DNA of 24,282 nt, taken from positions 1-24,282 of the forward strand of contig CAYWGR010000080.1 of assembly GCA_964458015.1 (NCBI GenBank), written 5' to 3'. This document shows, piece by piece, positions 14,649 through 22,751 of the stretch (position 1 is its first letter; every line of letters starts with the position of its first letter). The position numbers and the translations under genes are program-made. Source of the DNA: CAYWGR01 sp964458015. Its GTDB lineage: Bacteria > Planctomycetota > Planctomycetia > Pirellulales > Thermoguttaceae. The notes beneath the pieces were generated by a model. That model saw only the letters and a list, made by a program, of their open reading frames with translations. It was not told where the DNA came from and ran no database searches.

Positions 14649-16799
14649 ATGAATCGTTGGACATGTTGCGTCATCGCCTTCGTAATAATCGCTTCTCGAT
14701 TGGCCAGTGCTGAAGCATGGAACCGATGGCCCTACGAGGATGCCGTCGTTGTTGATCGCTCGGAAGCGATTATTGTCGGGCGATTGGAGAGAGATTCCAT
14801 CAAATATGTGCCTTATGATAACAATCTTAATGGAACAAGCGGCTGGAAATACCATGCAACCCTGGTGGTGTCCGAAACTTTAAAGGGATCTCTAAAAGAT
14901 AAACAGGTTGCCATCATAATCAACTATGGTTTGGATCCACTAGTTGGCGGTGTCAGTCTGAGGCCCGATAATCGCACTCATCCGAGGCCGGCATCATCGA
15001 GTGTCCCGCCAGATCGTATCGACATTATGGATACGGGTGGTAATGTTGGTGGGCTCGTCTTAGCGAACGTCCAGAATGAAAATCTATGGTTTTTGAGACA
15101 CTTAGGCGGCGACTTAGGGCGGGTGCAAGGCAAGGGTGGTTGGGGTATTCTTGATCCCGAAGATGTCCAACCTCTAAAGCTCAAAGACTATTTCGAGTCG
15201 TTGCTCTCCAATGACAAGGAGAAAAAGATTGACCGCCTGTTGACCGGTCCCGACGAGGCGATTTGTCTTCGCACATTGCGTTATCTGTCAGCTCGGCATC
15301 GTCCCAGCGATGCGGAGCGGATTACCAAACTTTTCGCGACCGGTAATGAAAAGGTCCAGACGGCCGCTGCAGAGTCGTTGGCCGAGGTGGCCGATATTTC
15401 CGCTATACCGACATTTCGCGAATTGCTTAAGAACCCTCATTCCGGCGTGAGACTGGCGGCGTGCAACTTTCTTTGCCGTTTCCATGACGTTCAATCCATC
15501 GTGACCATCGGCAAGCTACTGCCGGAGTTCGATCCGATGCAGCGAGCGAGATTGATCGCCAACCTCCCACGGATGGAGTCGCGCGAGGTGATCGATTTGC
15601 TGTTGGATCAACTCGATGAAAATTTAGATCCCAAGTTGAGCCCGATGTCCGTCTACTATGCCAGTTCACAAGCTGCGAAAGCGTTGAGGGACCTGACCGG
15701 CATTGAGTTCCCCTTAGACGCTGCCCAGGCCCGGCGCCGTTGGGACGAGTTCAAAGCCCTGCACGATGAAGTGCTTCTCCGCAGGGCTCTTTTGGAGGAT
15801 ATCGAGTCGTTGACGAGTCCACGGGATAGTGATGCCCGTTGGGATGCATACAAGTCTCTCGGCCGACTGGCGAATCAGCATTTTGGACCGTATGACGCAT
15901 TTCACAGTGCACAAGACACCGCCGGGCGAGAGGAATCCCAGCGGCTGTGGCGGCTTTGGGCAAAAGACAACATTGCCCGCTCGCGGATCGATTGGATCTA
16001 CGAAGGTTTTGCCCGGTCTGGAATTGATTTGCCACGGCCCATGAATGCCAAAGGAATCGATACATTGATCGCAGTGTTGGAATACTACGGGGATTGGCAC
16101 AATTGGAAAGGCGACAAAGCAACACATACCTGGAGCTTTGACGGGCATAAGCCAGCTTTCCATACCTATTATGCCAACTGGCTGCTGGAACGACTCACTG
16201 GCTACAAGGTCGGCTTCTCTCCCTATTATCAGGATCTGCGTATTTCGGACCGGAAAGATAATGTTGCATTGGATCGCTGGGCGGCTTGGTGGAAAGAGAA
16301 CCGAGACCGAGTCAAAATTCAACCGTTGCCGGAAGAAAAGGCCGTGACCGAGGAGATGCTTTCCAAGACGCCCTCGCTTCGTCTGCCGCCCAAGCCGCTG
16401 ACGCTGACGATTCGTCCTGCAAAAGAAATCCATCTATTTAAGGGCAAGGAACCTTTGGCGATTGTCGTCGAGATCAAAAACACGTCAACGCAAAATGTGC
16501 TCATCGAACGGCGGCCTACCGACGTGCATTATCTCGCTAAAACCATGAACGGCTCATGCAGCGGAAGCGGGCGAGGTGGGCAATACAAGGAGGATTTCAT
16601 AACCCTTACGCCAGGAGAGAGCATTACGTGGAATCAGACTAATGCACCATCCGTGGATGACCACCTCTATCCAGAGTCGATCGAAGATCTCCATTATGAG
16701 TTGATCTATTGCTGTGCCGGCAGCCAGTTTGGTCTTCATGCATGGCGGGGCAAGCTCGTATCGAATCAAATTTATGTCCGAGTTATGAAGGCGAAGTGA
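14649..16799 (+). CDS. Secreted HEAT-repeat protein of unknown function
   Basis: A 716-residue protein. Residues 1-23 are a signal peptide (CCVIAFVIIASRLASA, cleavage near ASA-EA), so it is exported. Residues about 30-190 form a domain including AIIVGRLERDSIKYV and KYHATLVVSETLKGSLKD, similar in layout to proteins where a beta-domain precedes helical repeats. Residues about 200-330 contain HEAT-like repeats: ICLRTLRYLSAR, VQTAAAESLAEVADISAIP and VRLAACNFLCRFHDVQSIV each form paired helices. Residues about 350-580 are helical, with many Trp residues. The C-terminal 120 residues (KPLTLTIRPAKEIHLFKGKE onward) look like an Ig-like beta-sandwich. Such repeats normally mediate protein-protein contact. 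GC appears lower than in the flanking housekeeping genes, which may mean acquired DNA. No function can be assigned. Confidence 0.85.
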   Translation: MNRWTCCVIAFVIIASRLASAEAWNRWPYEDAVVVDRSEAIIVGRLERDSIKYVPYDNNLNGTSGWKYHATLVVSETLKGSLKDKQVAIIINYGLDPLVGGVSLRPDNRTHPRPASSSVPPDRIDIMDTGGNVGGLVLANVQNENLWFLRHLGGDLGRVQGKGGWGILDPEDVQPLKLKDYFESLLSNDKEKKIDRLLTGPDEAICLRTLRYLSARHRPSDAERITKLFATGNEKVQTAAAESLAEVADISAIPTFRELLKNPHSGVRLAACNFLCRFHDVQSIVTIGKLLPEFDPMQRARLIANLPRMESREVIDLLLDQLDENLDPKLSPMSVYYASSQAAKALRDLTGIEFPLDAAQARRRWDEFKALHDEVLLRRALLEDIESLTSPRDSDARWDAYKSLGRLANQHFGPYDAFHSAQDTAGREESQRLWRLWAKDNIARSRIDWIYEGFARSGIDLPRPMNAKGIDTLIAVLEYYGDWHNWKGDKATHTWSFDGHKPAFHTYYANWLLERLTGYKVGFSPYYQDLRISDRKDNVALDRWAAWWKENRDRVKIQPLPEEKAVTEEMLSKTPSLRLPPKPLTLTIRPAKEIHLFKGKEPLAIVVEIKNTSTQNVLIERRPTDVHYLAKTMNGSCSGSGRGGQYKEDFITLTPGESITWNQTNAPSVDDHLYPESIEDLHYELIYCCAGSQFGLHAWRGKLVSNQIYVRVMKAK

Positions 16800-17154
16800 T
16801 TTTATTGATGTTTACTTAGATAATGAACTGGCCGGTCAACTTGATTGGCCTAGATTTCGGCCTCCCGAAGGTCGGCCTCGGCTCATTGGCTGTGCAAAGG
16901 TCAATAATACAATGGAACTTGACGTAATCGTGAAATTCTCATATTTCCATGCGTCATGTGCCTGCCGCGTCTTATCTTTCCAATGGGTCTCTCCACGGCC
17001 AATTAGCCCGGCATAATCGGTTGGAATAGCCGCGTTTGCGGTTGAATTAAGGATCATTGGCTATGTCGGCATCAAAATATAGAGTGGTTTTACTCGCTCC
17101 AGTTCGGTACAATTGCCGCTGGCCGAATGACCATAAAACTTACGAGTAAACAAC
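16800..17154. other. Gene-free stretch of about 355 bases
   Basis: No convincing gene on either strand; a 73-codon minus-strand frame (16836-17057) has no recognisable sequence. Shortly after the HEAT gene, TTCGG (16856-16860) and CCGAA (16865-16869) form a small hairpin, and TCGGCCT occurs twice nearby, but no T-tract follows. The end of the stretch should hold the promoter of the VOC/transporter pair; I could not place it confidently. Confidence 0.5.
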
Positions 17155-17613
17155 ATGCTAGAACGTATCGATCACCTCAACATCGTTGTCGACGACATGC
17201 AGCGCATGGTTGACTTTTATACCAAGGTGCTCGGGATGCGGGCGACCAAGCAAGCCGTGATCGCCGGCCCCTGGATCCAAGACGTAACGGGCCTGTCGTC
17301 GGTTGAGGCGGAAGTCGTTTTCTTGGAAACCGCCGGAAAAACAACCATTGAATTGATTCACTACCGCAAGCCGGAAGGCAATTCCCGCCTTGAAGGTTTA
17401 GAACGTCCCAACGTCCAAGGTTTTCGACATATTGCATTTCGGGTGACAGAGATCGACCAATTGGTTGAATCGATCAAGGCTGCCGGAGTCAAAATGCTCG
17501 GCACGGTTCAGCAGGTGCCGGATGCCCAGGTCGAATATGGAGACCATAAGAAACACTTGGTCTATTTCCATGATCCCGAGGGCAACTTGCTCGAGTTATG
17601 CGCGTATTATTGA
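17155..17613 (+). CDS. VOC-superfamily (glyoxalase/dioxygenase-like) protein
   Basis: A 152-residue metalloenzyme-type protein with two beta-alpha-beta-beta-beta modules. The first starts at RIDHLNIVVDD with ligand H7; E66 in TIELIHY is the second expected ligand. The second module gives H92 in FRHIAFRV and E147 in GNLLELCAYY. All four metal positions are present, so it is probably active. The family includes glyoxalase I, methylmalonyl-CoA epimerase, extradiol dioxygenases and antibiotic-binding proteins, and the sequence does not separate these. It ends 32 bases before the MFS-type gene on the same strand, so the two are probably co-transcribed; uptake or efflux of a substrate handled by this enzyme is one possibility (inferred). 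Confidence 0.9.
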   Translation: MLERIDHLNIVVDDMQRMVDFYTKVLGMRATKQAVIAGPWIQDVTGLSSVEAEVVFLETAGKTTIELIHYRKPEGNSRLEGLERPNVQGFRHIAFRVTEIDQLVESIKAAGVKMLGTVQQVPDAQVEYGDHKKHLVYFHDPEGNLLELCAYY

Positions 17614-17645
17614 TCGCGTAGAGATGCCCTCCCTTTTGACCTTGG

Positions 17646-18848
17646 ATGAAATTTGGTTTTTGTCTCGGAGCCTTTCTAGTGTTTATACAACTATGCCCAG
17701 CGCTGATCGATTGGACCGTGTTCCTCGTGCTCTTTGCCGTGCTTTATGGTGCCGGAGAGCGTGGGTTCACCAGCCTGCAATGCGCCTGGATCGGCGGCAT
17801 TGGTCAACTGGCTTACATGGTGACGAGCCTGCTTATCGGCATGGTGCTGACCCGGCGTAACGCACGCGGTTTTCTGCTTACCAGCACCACGGGCAGCATC
17901 ACGATGGGAATTATCTGCCTGCTGGTAACGTCCTTTGCACCGCAGATCGTATGCCAAGTGTTGCTGTTTATATTTCTGGCTTTCTTCTTCAACTCGTTCC
18001 AGACTTTCATGCGCGGCGAGACCGCGCCGGGCGGACTGGCGCTCACCGTGGGACGCTACACCCTGGCCTGGAGCGTCGGCAGTGGCGCGGGTTTCCTAAG
18101 TTCCGGCAGCCTCTACGAACTCGGCAACCTGGCTTTATGCGCGACGACTTTGCTTGTCGGCGCCACGGTCCTGGTTACGCTGCTTCGACACCGGCCGCGT
18201 CCACACTCGATGAGCAGCGCGGATGACCATATTGAAGAGGCGGCGTCTGGCTCCCGGGCAGTAAATCCTCGCTATGTCCTCGTGGGGTGGTGTTTGATCT
18301 TTACGGCGATGTTTGTTCAGCGGCCTTTGCAAAGTATGTGGCCGGCGGCCTGCGCTCGAACAGCCATTATGCCCTTTCTGCCTGGGCTGGTGTTGGCGCT
18401 GCACATGCTGGTGCAGGGCATCTGGGGCTACCGCGTCGCGTTTTTCACCAGATGGCGATATCGTCGCACGCCGCTCGTGGTTTTGCATCTTGCCGGCGCT
18501 ATTTTGCTCGGCTTCGCTTGGCTGAACCCCATCTTCCCGGTCGCCGCCGCGGTGATCGTCGTATTGGGGCTCTATATGGGTTATGCCTATTTTGCCGCCG
18601 TGTATTATGCTAGCAACTCCGGACGCCGTTCCCTCAACATCGGCATCAATGAATGCCTGGTCGGCATGGGCTCGTTTGCGGGAATGTTTGCCGTGGAGTA
18701 CGGCGAAAAGTTTCTGGGCAAGGATAGCGGCATGTACGCCGTCTATGCCGTCGGGATGTTGGTGTCGCTGTTTATCCAGGTCGCACTCGCATCGTTGCCG
18801 CCCGGCGAAAGCGAGGCCGCTGGCCCTTCTACTGCCCCACAGGCGTGA
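17646..18848 (+). CDS. Major-facilitator-type membrane transporter
   Basis: A 400-residue integral inner-membrane protein with about 12 hydrophobic helices in two halves. The central loop (about 180-205, RHRPRPHSMSSADDHIEEAA) is hydrophilic, as in MFS carriers. The cytoplasmic loop after the second helix ends in VLTRRNARGF (about 67-76), comparable to the MFS A-motif region though without a full GxLaDrxGrk consensus. The second half begins at YVLVGWCLIFTAMFV. The substrate is unknown. It lies 32 bases behind the VOC gene. Its last 20 bases overlap the 3' end of the convergent M50 peptidase gene. No strong Shine-Dalgarno site is visible at the ATG. Confidence 0.83.
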   Translation: MKFGFCLGAFLVFIQLCPALIDWTVFLVLFAVLYGAGERGFTSLQCAWIGGIGQLAYMVTSLLIGMVLTRRNARGFLLTSTTGSITMGIICLLVTSFAPQIVCQVLLFIFLAFFFNSFQTFMRGETAPGGLALTVGRYTLAWSVGSGAGFLSSGSLYELGNLALCATTLLVGATVLVTLLRHRPRPHSMSSADDHIEEAASGSRAVNPRYVLVGWCLIFTAMFVQRPLQSMWPAACARTAIMPFLPGLVLALHMLVQGIWGYRVAFFTRWRYRRTPLVVLHLAGAILLGFAWLNPIFPVAAAVIVVLGLYMGYAYFAAVYYASNSGRRSLNIGINECLVGMGSFAGMFAVEYGEKFLGKDSGMYAVYAVGMLVSLFIQVALASLPPGESEAAGPSTAPQA

Positions 18849-19812
18849 TACCCTGCGGCGGGAAGCATAGGATCGGAATCAAAAGCGAAGCCCAACCCAA
18901 AATCTTGCGGAACCAACCGAGACGGCATGTATCGTCGGCCGTCGGTGGATGGTCGGTTCCCAACAGGATCACTAAAACCAGCATCGTGACCCAGAAATAC
19001 GATTCCGTAGCGAGAATGTATAGAATCGTCAGCACCAGCAGACCGCGTGCCAATGTATGGGCGCGAGTGCCCATCAACGCATAGGTCACGTGGCCGCCGT
19101 CGAGTTGACTGACCGGCAGCATGTTCAAACCGGTTACCAGCATCCCCATCCAGCCGGCCATGAGATAAGCGTTGAATTGGTTCAGATACAAAACGCCCGG
19201 TGTCGGATATTCCGGTCGAAGCCAAGCGATCAACCATTGAAATATCAGCGGGTTGTGAAAACAAAGGCTATCGCCCGGGGCCGGCCGAACTGGTAATTCG
19301 TAAATGCCTAACAACGTAATCGGCAGCGCCACGGCCAAACCTGCCAGGGGGCCGGTGATGCCCATGTCGAACATCTCGCGCCGATTCGCCCGCGATCCTT
19401 CCATGCCGATCACCGCGCCCATCGTGCCGAACGGGATGATCGGCAGAGGGATGAAGTAGGGCAAGCTGGCCGGGATCTTGTGCCGCAAGGCCATCAAAAA
19501 ATGCCCCATCTCGTGCGTCAGCAAAATCGCGAGCACCACCCCCATGTAGAGCAGACCCTGCTGCCAATCCATCTGGGCAACCGTCATTGCCCGCCGCCAA
19601 AGGTCGGGCGTCGCAAGGCCTTGTGATAGGTTGTCGGTCACCACCCCGATCCCGCGCCAAAGGGCTTCGAGATGGATGATCGGCTTCCAATTGACCGCCC
19701 CCACCCAAAACGTTGAAACGCACGTGGCTGCAAACAATATCGCCGGCAACGCGATATGTCGCCCCTCGGGCGGCGTTAGTTCTTCGGTAGTCGCTGGAAC
19801 ATCGTTCGACAT
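18829..19812 (-). CDS. M50-family (site-2 protease-like) membrane metallopeptidase
   Basis: A 327-residue multi-pass membrane protein. LLTHEMGHFLMALRHKIP (98-115) holds the zinc motif HExxH (H100, E101, H104). LPVSQLDGGHVTYALMG (232-248) supplies the third ligand D238. TGPLAGLAVALP (153-164) is the other conserved M50 segment. These enzymes cleave substrates inside the membrane, often releasing membrane-held anti-sigma or transcription factors; the substrate here is unknown. Several hydrophobic segments cover residues 20-40, 85-107, 155-172, 215-240 and 255-320. The frame extends 28 codons upstream to 19896, but that portion (MRQGTALCFHTHS) is not family-like, so the ATG at 19812 was chosen. 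It has GAGGA 13 bases upstream, rather far away. Its 3' end overlaps the transporter gene by 20 bases, and it is divergent from dapL. Confidence 0.9.
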   Translation of the reverse strand: MSNDVPATTEELTPPEGRHIALPAILFAATCVSTFWVGAVNWKPIIHLEALWRGIGVVTDNLSQGLATPDLWRRAMTVAQMDWQQGLLYMGVVLAILLTHEMGHFLMALRHKIPASLPYFIPLPIIPFGTMGAVIGMEGSRANRREMFDMGITGPLAGLAVALPITLLGIYELPVRPAPGDSLCFHNPLIFQWLIAWLRPEYPTPGVLYLNQFNAYLMAGWMGMLVTGLNMLPVSQLDGGHVTYALMGTRAHTLARGLLVLTILYILATESYFWVTMLVLVILLGTDHPPTADDTCRLGWFRKILGWASLLIPILCFPPQGITPVGQ

Positions 19813-20012
19813 CGGCAAGTTGCTATCCTCAAAAAAGTTAGCTCTCAAGCATACCACCGAATGGGTATGGAAGCAAAGAGCAGTGCCTTGTCGCAAAAAC
19901 CCCTACACGTTAAAATGGGGGTTTCTACCGCATTGTTATGCCTTGTGTCGTCAAGTCACGGTGGCCCCGGCATGTTTGGTCGGCGGAATGCCGCCCATAA
20001 TGGCCGATAATT

Positions 20013-20030
20013 CCTGATCAACCGATCAGG
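20013..20030. promoter_or_regulatory. Palindrome upstream of dapL (candidate operator)
   Basis: CCTGATC (20013-20019) and GATCAGG (20024-20030) are perfect arms around a 4-base spacer, in the 254-base control region between the divergent M50 and dapL genes. It lies 36 bases before the dapL ATG, about where an operator or the start of a leader hairpin would be. A second weaker hairpin, AAACCCC (19897-19903) with GGGGTTT (19918-19924), lies nearer the M50 gene. Confidence 0.4.
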
Positions 20031-20066
20031 AGCAATGTAGACATTACCAAACCCCACTAACGTCTC

Positions 20067-21299
20067 ATGAGCGATCCCTACTTCCAAAAATTGTTCGCCC
20101 AACGCATCGGCGGTATCAACTACGGCAAGAGCACCGATATTTACAAGTTCGAGAAGATCAAGCGTGCCAAGCGGAAAGCATTGGCCGAACATCCCGAACG
20201 GAAGTTGGTTGATTTTGGCATAGGCGAAAACGATGAAATGGCCGATCCGGCCGTCCGTCGTCTCATGGCCGACGAAATCAACAAGCCCGAAAACCGCGGC
20301 TACTCGGACAACGGTATTGCGGCCTTCAAGGAAGCGGCTGCCCGGCTGATGAAGCGAGAGTTCGGCGTCGAGCTGGATCCGGCGACCGAGATCAACCATT
20401 GCATCGGCACGAAGACGGCTTTGGCCATGCTGCCGGCCGCTTTCATCAATCCCGGCGACGTGACGCTCATGACGGTGCCCGGCTATCCGGTGGCCGGCAC
20501 TCACACGAAGTATTACGGCGGCGAGGTGCATCGGTTGCCGTTGTTGGCCGAGAACGATTTCCTGCCCGACCTAGACGCCATCCCCGGCGACGTGCGCCGC
20601 CGCGCGAAGCTGTTGGTAATCAACTACCCGAACAGTCCCACGGGCAAGGCCGCCACGCGCGACTTTTTCGCCAAGGTGATCGACTTCGCCCGCGAGAACG
20701 AGATTGTCGTCGTTCAAGACGCCGCCCATGTGATGTTCAGCTACGATGCTCCGCCGCTGAGCTTCCTTGAAGTTCCCGGCGCGCGCGATGTTGGCGTCGA
20801 GATCCACTCGCTCTCGAAGGGCTGGAACATGATCGGCTGGCGCATGGGCTGGGTCTGCGGCAATCCGTTGATCGTCCGTGCCCTCGCCGACATCAAAGAC
20901 AACAGCGACTCCGGCCAGTTCATCGCCATCCAAAAGGCGGCGGCCGCCGCGCTCGACGATCCTGAAATTCCGCGTCAGACCCGCGCCAAGTATCGCCGCC
21001 GGCTCGAAAAGCTCGTGGCCGCACTCCGTCGTTGCGGGTTTGATTGCCGCATGCCTGGCGGAACGTATTTCCTCTACGCCCGCAGCCCCAAAGGCATGGC
21101 AGACGGCACGGCTTTCCCCACAGCCGAATCGTTCAGCCAGTACCTCATCACCGAGCACTCGATTTGCACGGTGCCCTGGGACGACGCCGGTTCGTATCTC
21201 CGGTTTTCCGTCACCTACGAAGCCCCCGACGAAGCCGCCGAAGACGCGCTGATGGCCGAAACCGAGCGCCGCATGAAGCAGATCGGCCCGGTGTTTTGA
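20067..21299 (+). CDS. dapL: LL-diaminopimelate aminotransferase (DapL-type)
   Basis: A 410-residue PLP-dependent fold-type I aminotransferase. In the DapL route it converts tetrahydrodipicolinate directly to LL-diaminopimelate using glutamate, feeding lysine and peptidoglycan cross-links. Sequence landmarks are VDFGIGENDEMADPAV (48-63), KPENRGYSDNGI (73-84), NYPNSPTG (187-194), VVQDAAH (215-221, PLP-ring Asp218) and the Schiff-base lysine K251 in HSLSKGWNMIGWRMG. RFSVTYEAP near the C-terminus carries the carboxylate-binding Arg. DapL versus a related class I/II aminotransferase is judged from overall resemblance, so biochemical proof is lacking. An in-frame TAA lies 6 bases before the ATG, which excludes an upstream start, yet no good ribosome site is present at usual spacing. 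Confidence 0.85.
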   Translation: MSDPYFQKLFAQRIGGINYGKSTDIYKFEKIKRAKRKALAEHPERKLVDFGIGENDEMADPAVRRLMADEINKPENRGYSDNGIAAFKEAAARLMKREFGVELDPATEINHCIGTKTALAMLPAAFINPGDVTLMTVPGYPVAGTHTKYYGGEVHRLPLLAENDFLPDLDAIPGDVRRRAKLLVINYPNSPTGKAATRDFFAKVIDFARENEIVVVQDAAHVMFSYDAPPLSFLEVPGARDVGVEIHSLSKGWNMIGWRMGWVCGNPLIVRALADIKDNSDSGQFIAIQKAAAAALDDPEIPRQTRAKYRRRLEKLVAALRRCGFDCRMPGGTYFLYARSPKGMADGTAFPTAESFSQYLITEHSICTVPWDDAGSYLRFSVTYEAPDEAAEDALMAETERRMKQIGPVF

Positions 21300-21318
21300 G
21301 AGCCGGCCACTCGGGTTT

Positions 21319-21340
21319 TTATTGCCGGATTTTGCAATAA
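21319..21340. terminator. Candidate shared terminator between dapL and the regulator gene
   Basis: TTATTGC (21319-21325) and GCAATAA (21334-21340) form 7-base arms around an 8-base loop in the 56-base gap between two convergent genes. The stem is AT-rich and weak, with a T-rich run just before it, so termination in the minus direction is more plausible than in the plus direction. Confidence 0.4.
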
Positions 21341-21355
21341 CAGGCCGTTTCAACC

Positions 21356-22552
21356 TCAAACGTGTTTTGCCAATTCTGCTCGACGATACTGTTGGGGAGT
21401 GACGCCCATCAAACGTGAAAAGACCAGTCGCATATGCTCAATACTCGAAAAGCCACAGGCTTTTGCTAGAGCGTGAAATTTCACCCGATCTTTCGCAATC
21501 AGAAGCTGTTTTGCCCGTTGGCATCGCTGGCGACAAATGTAATCGTAGAGTGTACATCCTAACACGCGATGGAAATGGACCTCCAATTGTCGCCGTGAGA
21601 TCGAGGTCGCTCGAACGACGTTTTCAACTCCGAAGGACTCATGCAAGTGGTCATGGATGTAATGTGCGGCATCCGCGACGTGGACATTCTCAACTGCCAC
21701 CGTATCCGTAGATTGCCGAGCGATCACACCCTCTGGTGGAATCAGAATCTCGTTGTCAGGCGAGGGCTGCCCATCCATCAGGCGATCGAGTAAGGCGGCA
21801 GCTTCATAGCCCAATTGCCATGGGTCACGGGATACGCTTGTTAGCGTGGGTCTGCAGAACTCGCATACCGTGTGGTCGTTGTCAATGCCCATAACGGCAA
21901 TATCGTGCGGCACGTTCCATCCCAGGCGTTGGCATTCATCAATGACCGAACGTGCTCGATAATCTTGAACCGCCAACAGCCCAATGGGCCGGCGCAGTTT
22001 CTGCAGCCAGTGGGTCAACGTGGAAATGCGTTCTTGCCACGTTCGACGGACGTTGGCGTTTTGTGGAACATCGAGCACCTCGCAAGGCACTCCCACCTTG
22101 TTTGCTTGGCTCATGAACCCCAGTTGTCGCTGTTGCGAATACCACAGCCCCTCAATGCCGAGGTAGGCAAGGCGTCGCAGGCCACGTTCCAGAAGGTGTT
22201 TCGCAGCGAGCACCCCCATGCCGTAATTGTCCGACGTCACGCAAGGCAATCCAACATTTGGAAGAACTGCGGTAATGTTTACCACTGGTTTGCCGAGTCG
22301 CTTCGCTGCTCGAATGTCAGCGGAACTAGTAACAGCGGCAATCACACCGTCGCCAGGCCAACCCTTTAGACTCTGCAACGTCAACACATCTTCTGCCGCC
22401 GATCCAAGCGACGGCGGGCTAACCGTGAATGACCATCCACCACGACGTGTCGCGTAGTCCGTCACACCGCGTGCAAAAAACGCCATCCAAGGTACGTTGA
22501 TCGGATAGGCCAAGGCAACGTGTCGCAGGTTTGTGTGGGAAGCTGTGGCCAT
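21356..22552 (-). CDS. XylR-like transcription regulator (sugar-binding domain plus AraC helix-turn-helix)
   Basis: A 398-residue cytoplasmic regulator. Residues about 8-280 are a periplasmic-binding-protein-like (LacI/XylR) ligand domain: HVALAYPINVPWMAFFARGV (11-30), GDGVIAAVTS, VTSDNYGMGVLAAKHLLERG, RRLAYLGIEG and IAVMGIDND, then LTSVSRDPWQLGYEAA. Residues about 295-395 are the AraC DNA-binding domain with two helix-turn-helices: VVRATSISRRQLEVHFHRVL and ALAKACGFSSIEHMRLVFSR, ending GVTPQQYRR. E. coli XylR has this order and activates xylose genes; the ligand here is unknown. It is transcribed divergently from the UROD-family gene, its likely target. A 12-base palindrome lies 15 bases upstream of its start. 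Starting at ATG 22552 gives a complete ligand domain; the ribosome site is weak. Confidence 0.92.
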   Translation of the reverse strand: MATASHTNLRHVALAYPINVPWMAFFARGVTDYATRRGGWSFTVSPPSLGSAAEDVLTLQSLKGWPGDGVIAAVTSSADIRAAKRLGKPVVNITAVLPNVGLPCVTSDNYGMGVLAAKHLLERGLRRLAYLGIEGLWYSQQRQLGFMSQANKVGVPCEVLDVPQNANVRRTWQERISTLTHWLQKLRRPIGLLAVQDYRARSVIDECQRLGWNVPHDIAVMGIDNDHTVCEFCRPTLTSVSRDPWQLGYEAAALLDRLMDGQPSPDNEILIPPEGVIARQSTDTVAVENVHVADAAHYIHDHLHESFGVENVVRATSISRRQLEVHFHRVLGCTLYDYICRQRCQRAKQLLIAKDRVKFHALAKACGFSSIEHMRLVFSRLMGVTPQQYRRAELAKHV

Positions 22553-22567
22553 GATCTGCTTGCAGTA

Positions 22568-22579
22568 CCATATATATGG
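22568..22579. promoter_or_regulatory. Perfect 12-base palindrome upstream of the regulator gene
   Basis: CCATATATATGG is fully self-complementary and lies 15 bases before the regulator ATG on the minus strand. It could be an autoregulatory operator or part of a TATAAT-like promoter element. Confidence 0.35.
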
Positions 22580-22627
22580 GTGGGGCGCAAATGTTCGCCG
22601 TTATGCGTAAAACACCTGTTGTTTATT

Positions 22628-22680
22628 GCAGTTCATCCTTTAGATTAATCGGAACGGGTCCAGTTGTAAACTGAAACTGC
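22628..22680. promoter_or_regulatory. Repeated GCAGTT/AACTGC half-sites before the UROD-family gene
   Basis: GCAGTT (22628-22633) and AACTGC (22675-22680) are inverted, and between them CAGTT-GTA-AACTG (22661-22673) is a further 5+5 palindrome. The half-sites lie in the region expected to hold the promoter of the divergent UROD-family gene. They are candidate binding sites for the adjacent regulator. Confidence 0.35.
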
Positions 22681-22751
22681 GATTTGTGGACTCGCTACGG
22701 AACATCTTGCGGTGGTTCCGGCCGCCAGTCGTTTGCCGAAAGTCTCTGCCA

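Noticed and set aside
16836..17057. 73-codon minus-strand frame in the intergenic stretch
   Set aside because: No ribosome site, no recognisable family and unremarkable composition.
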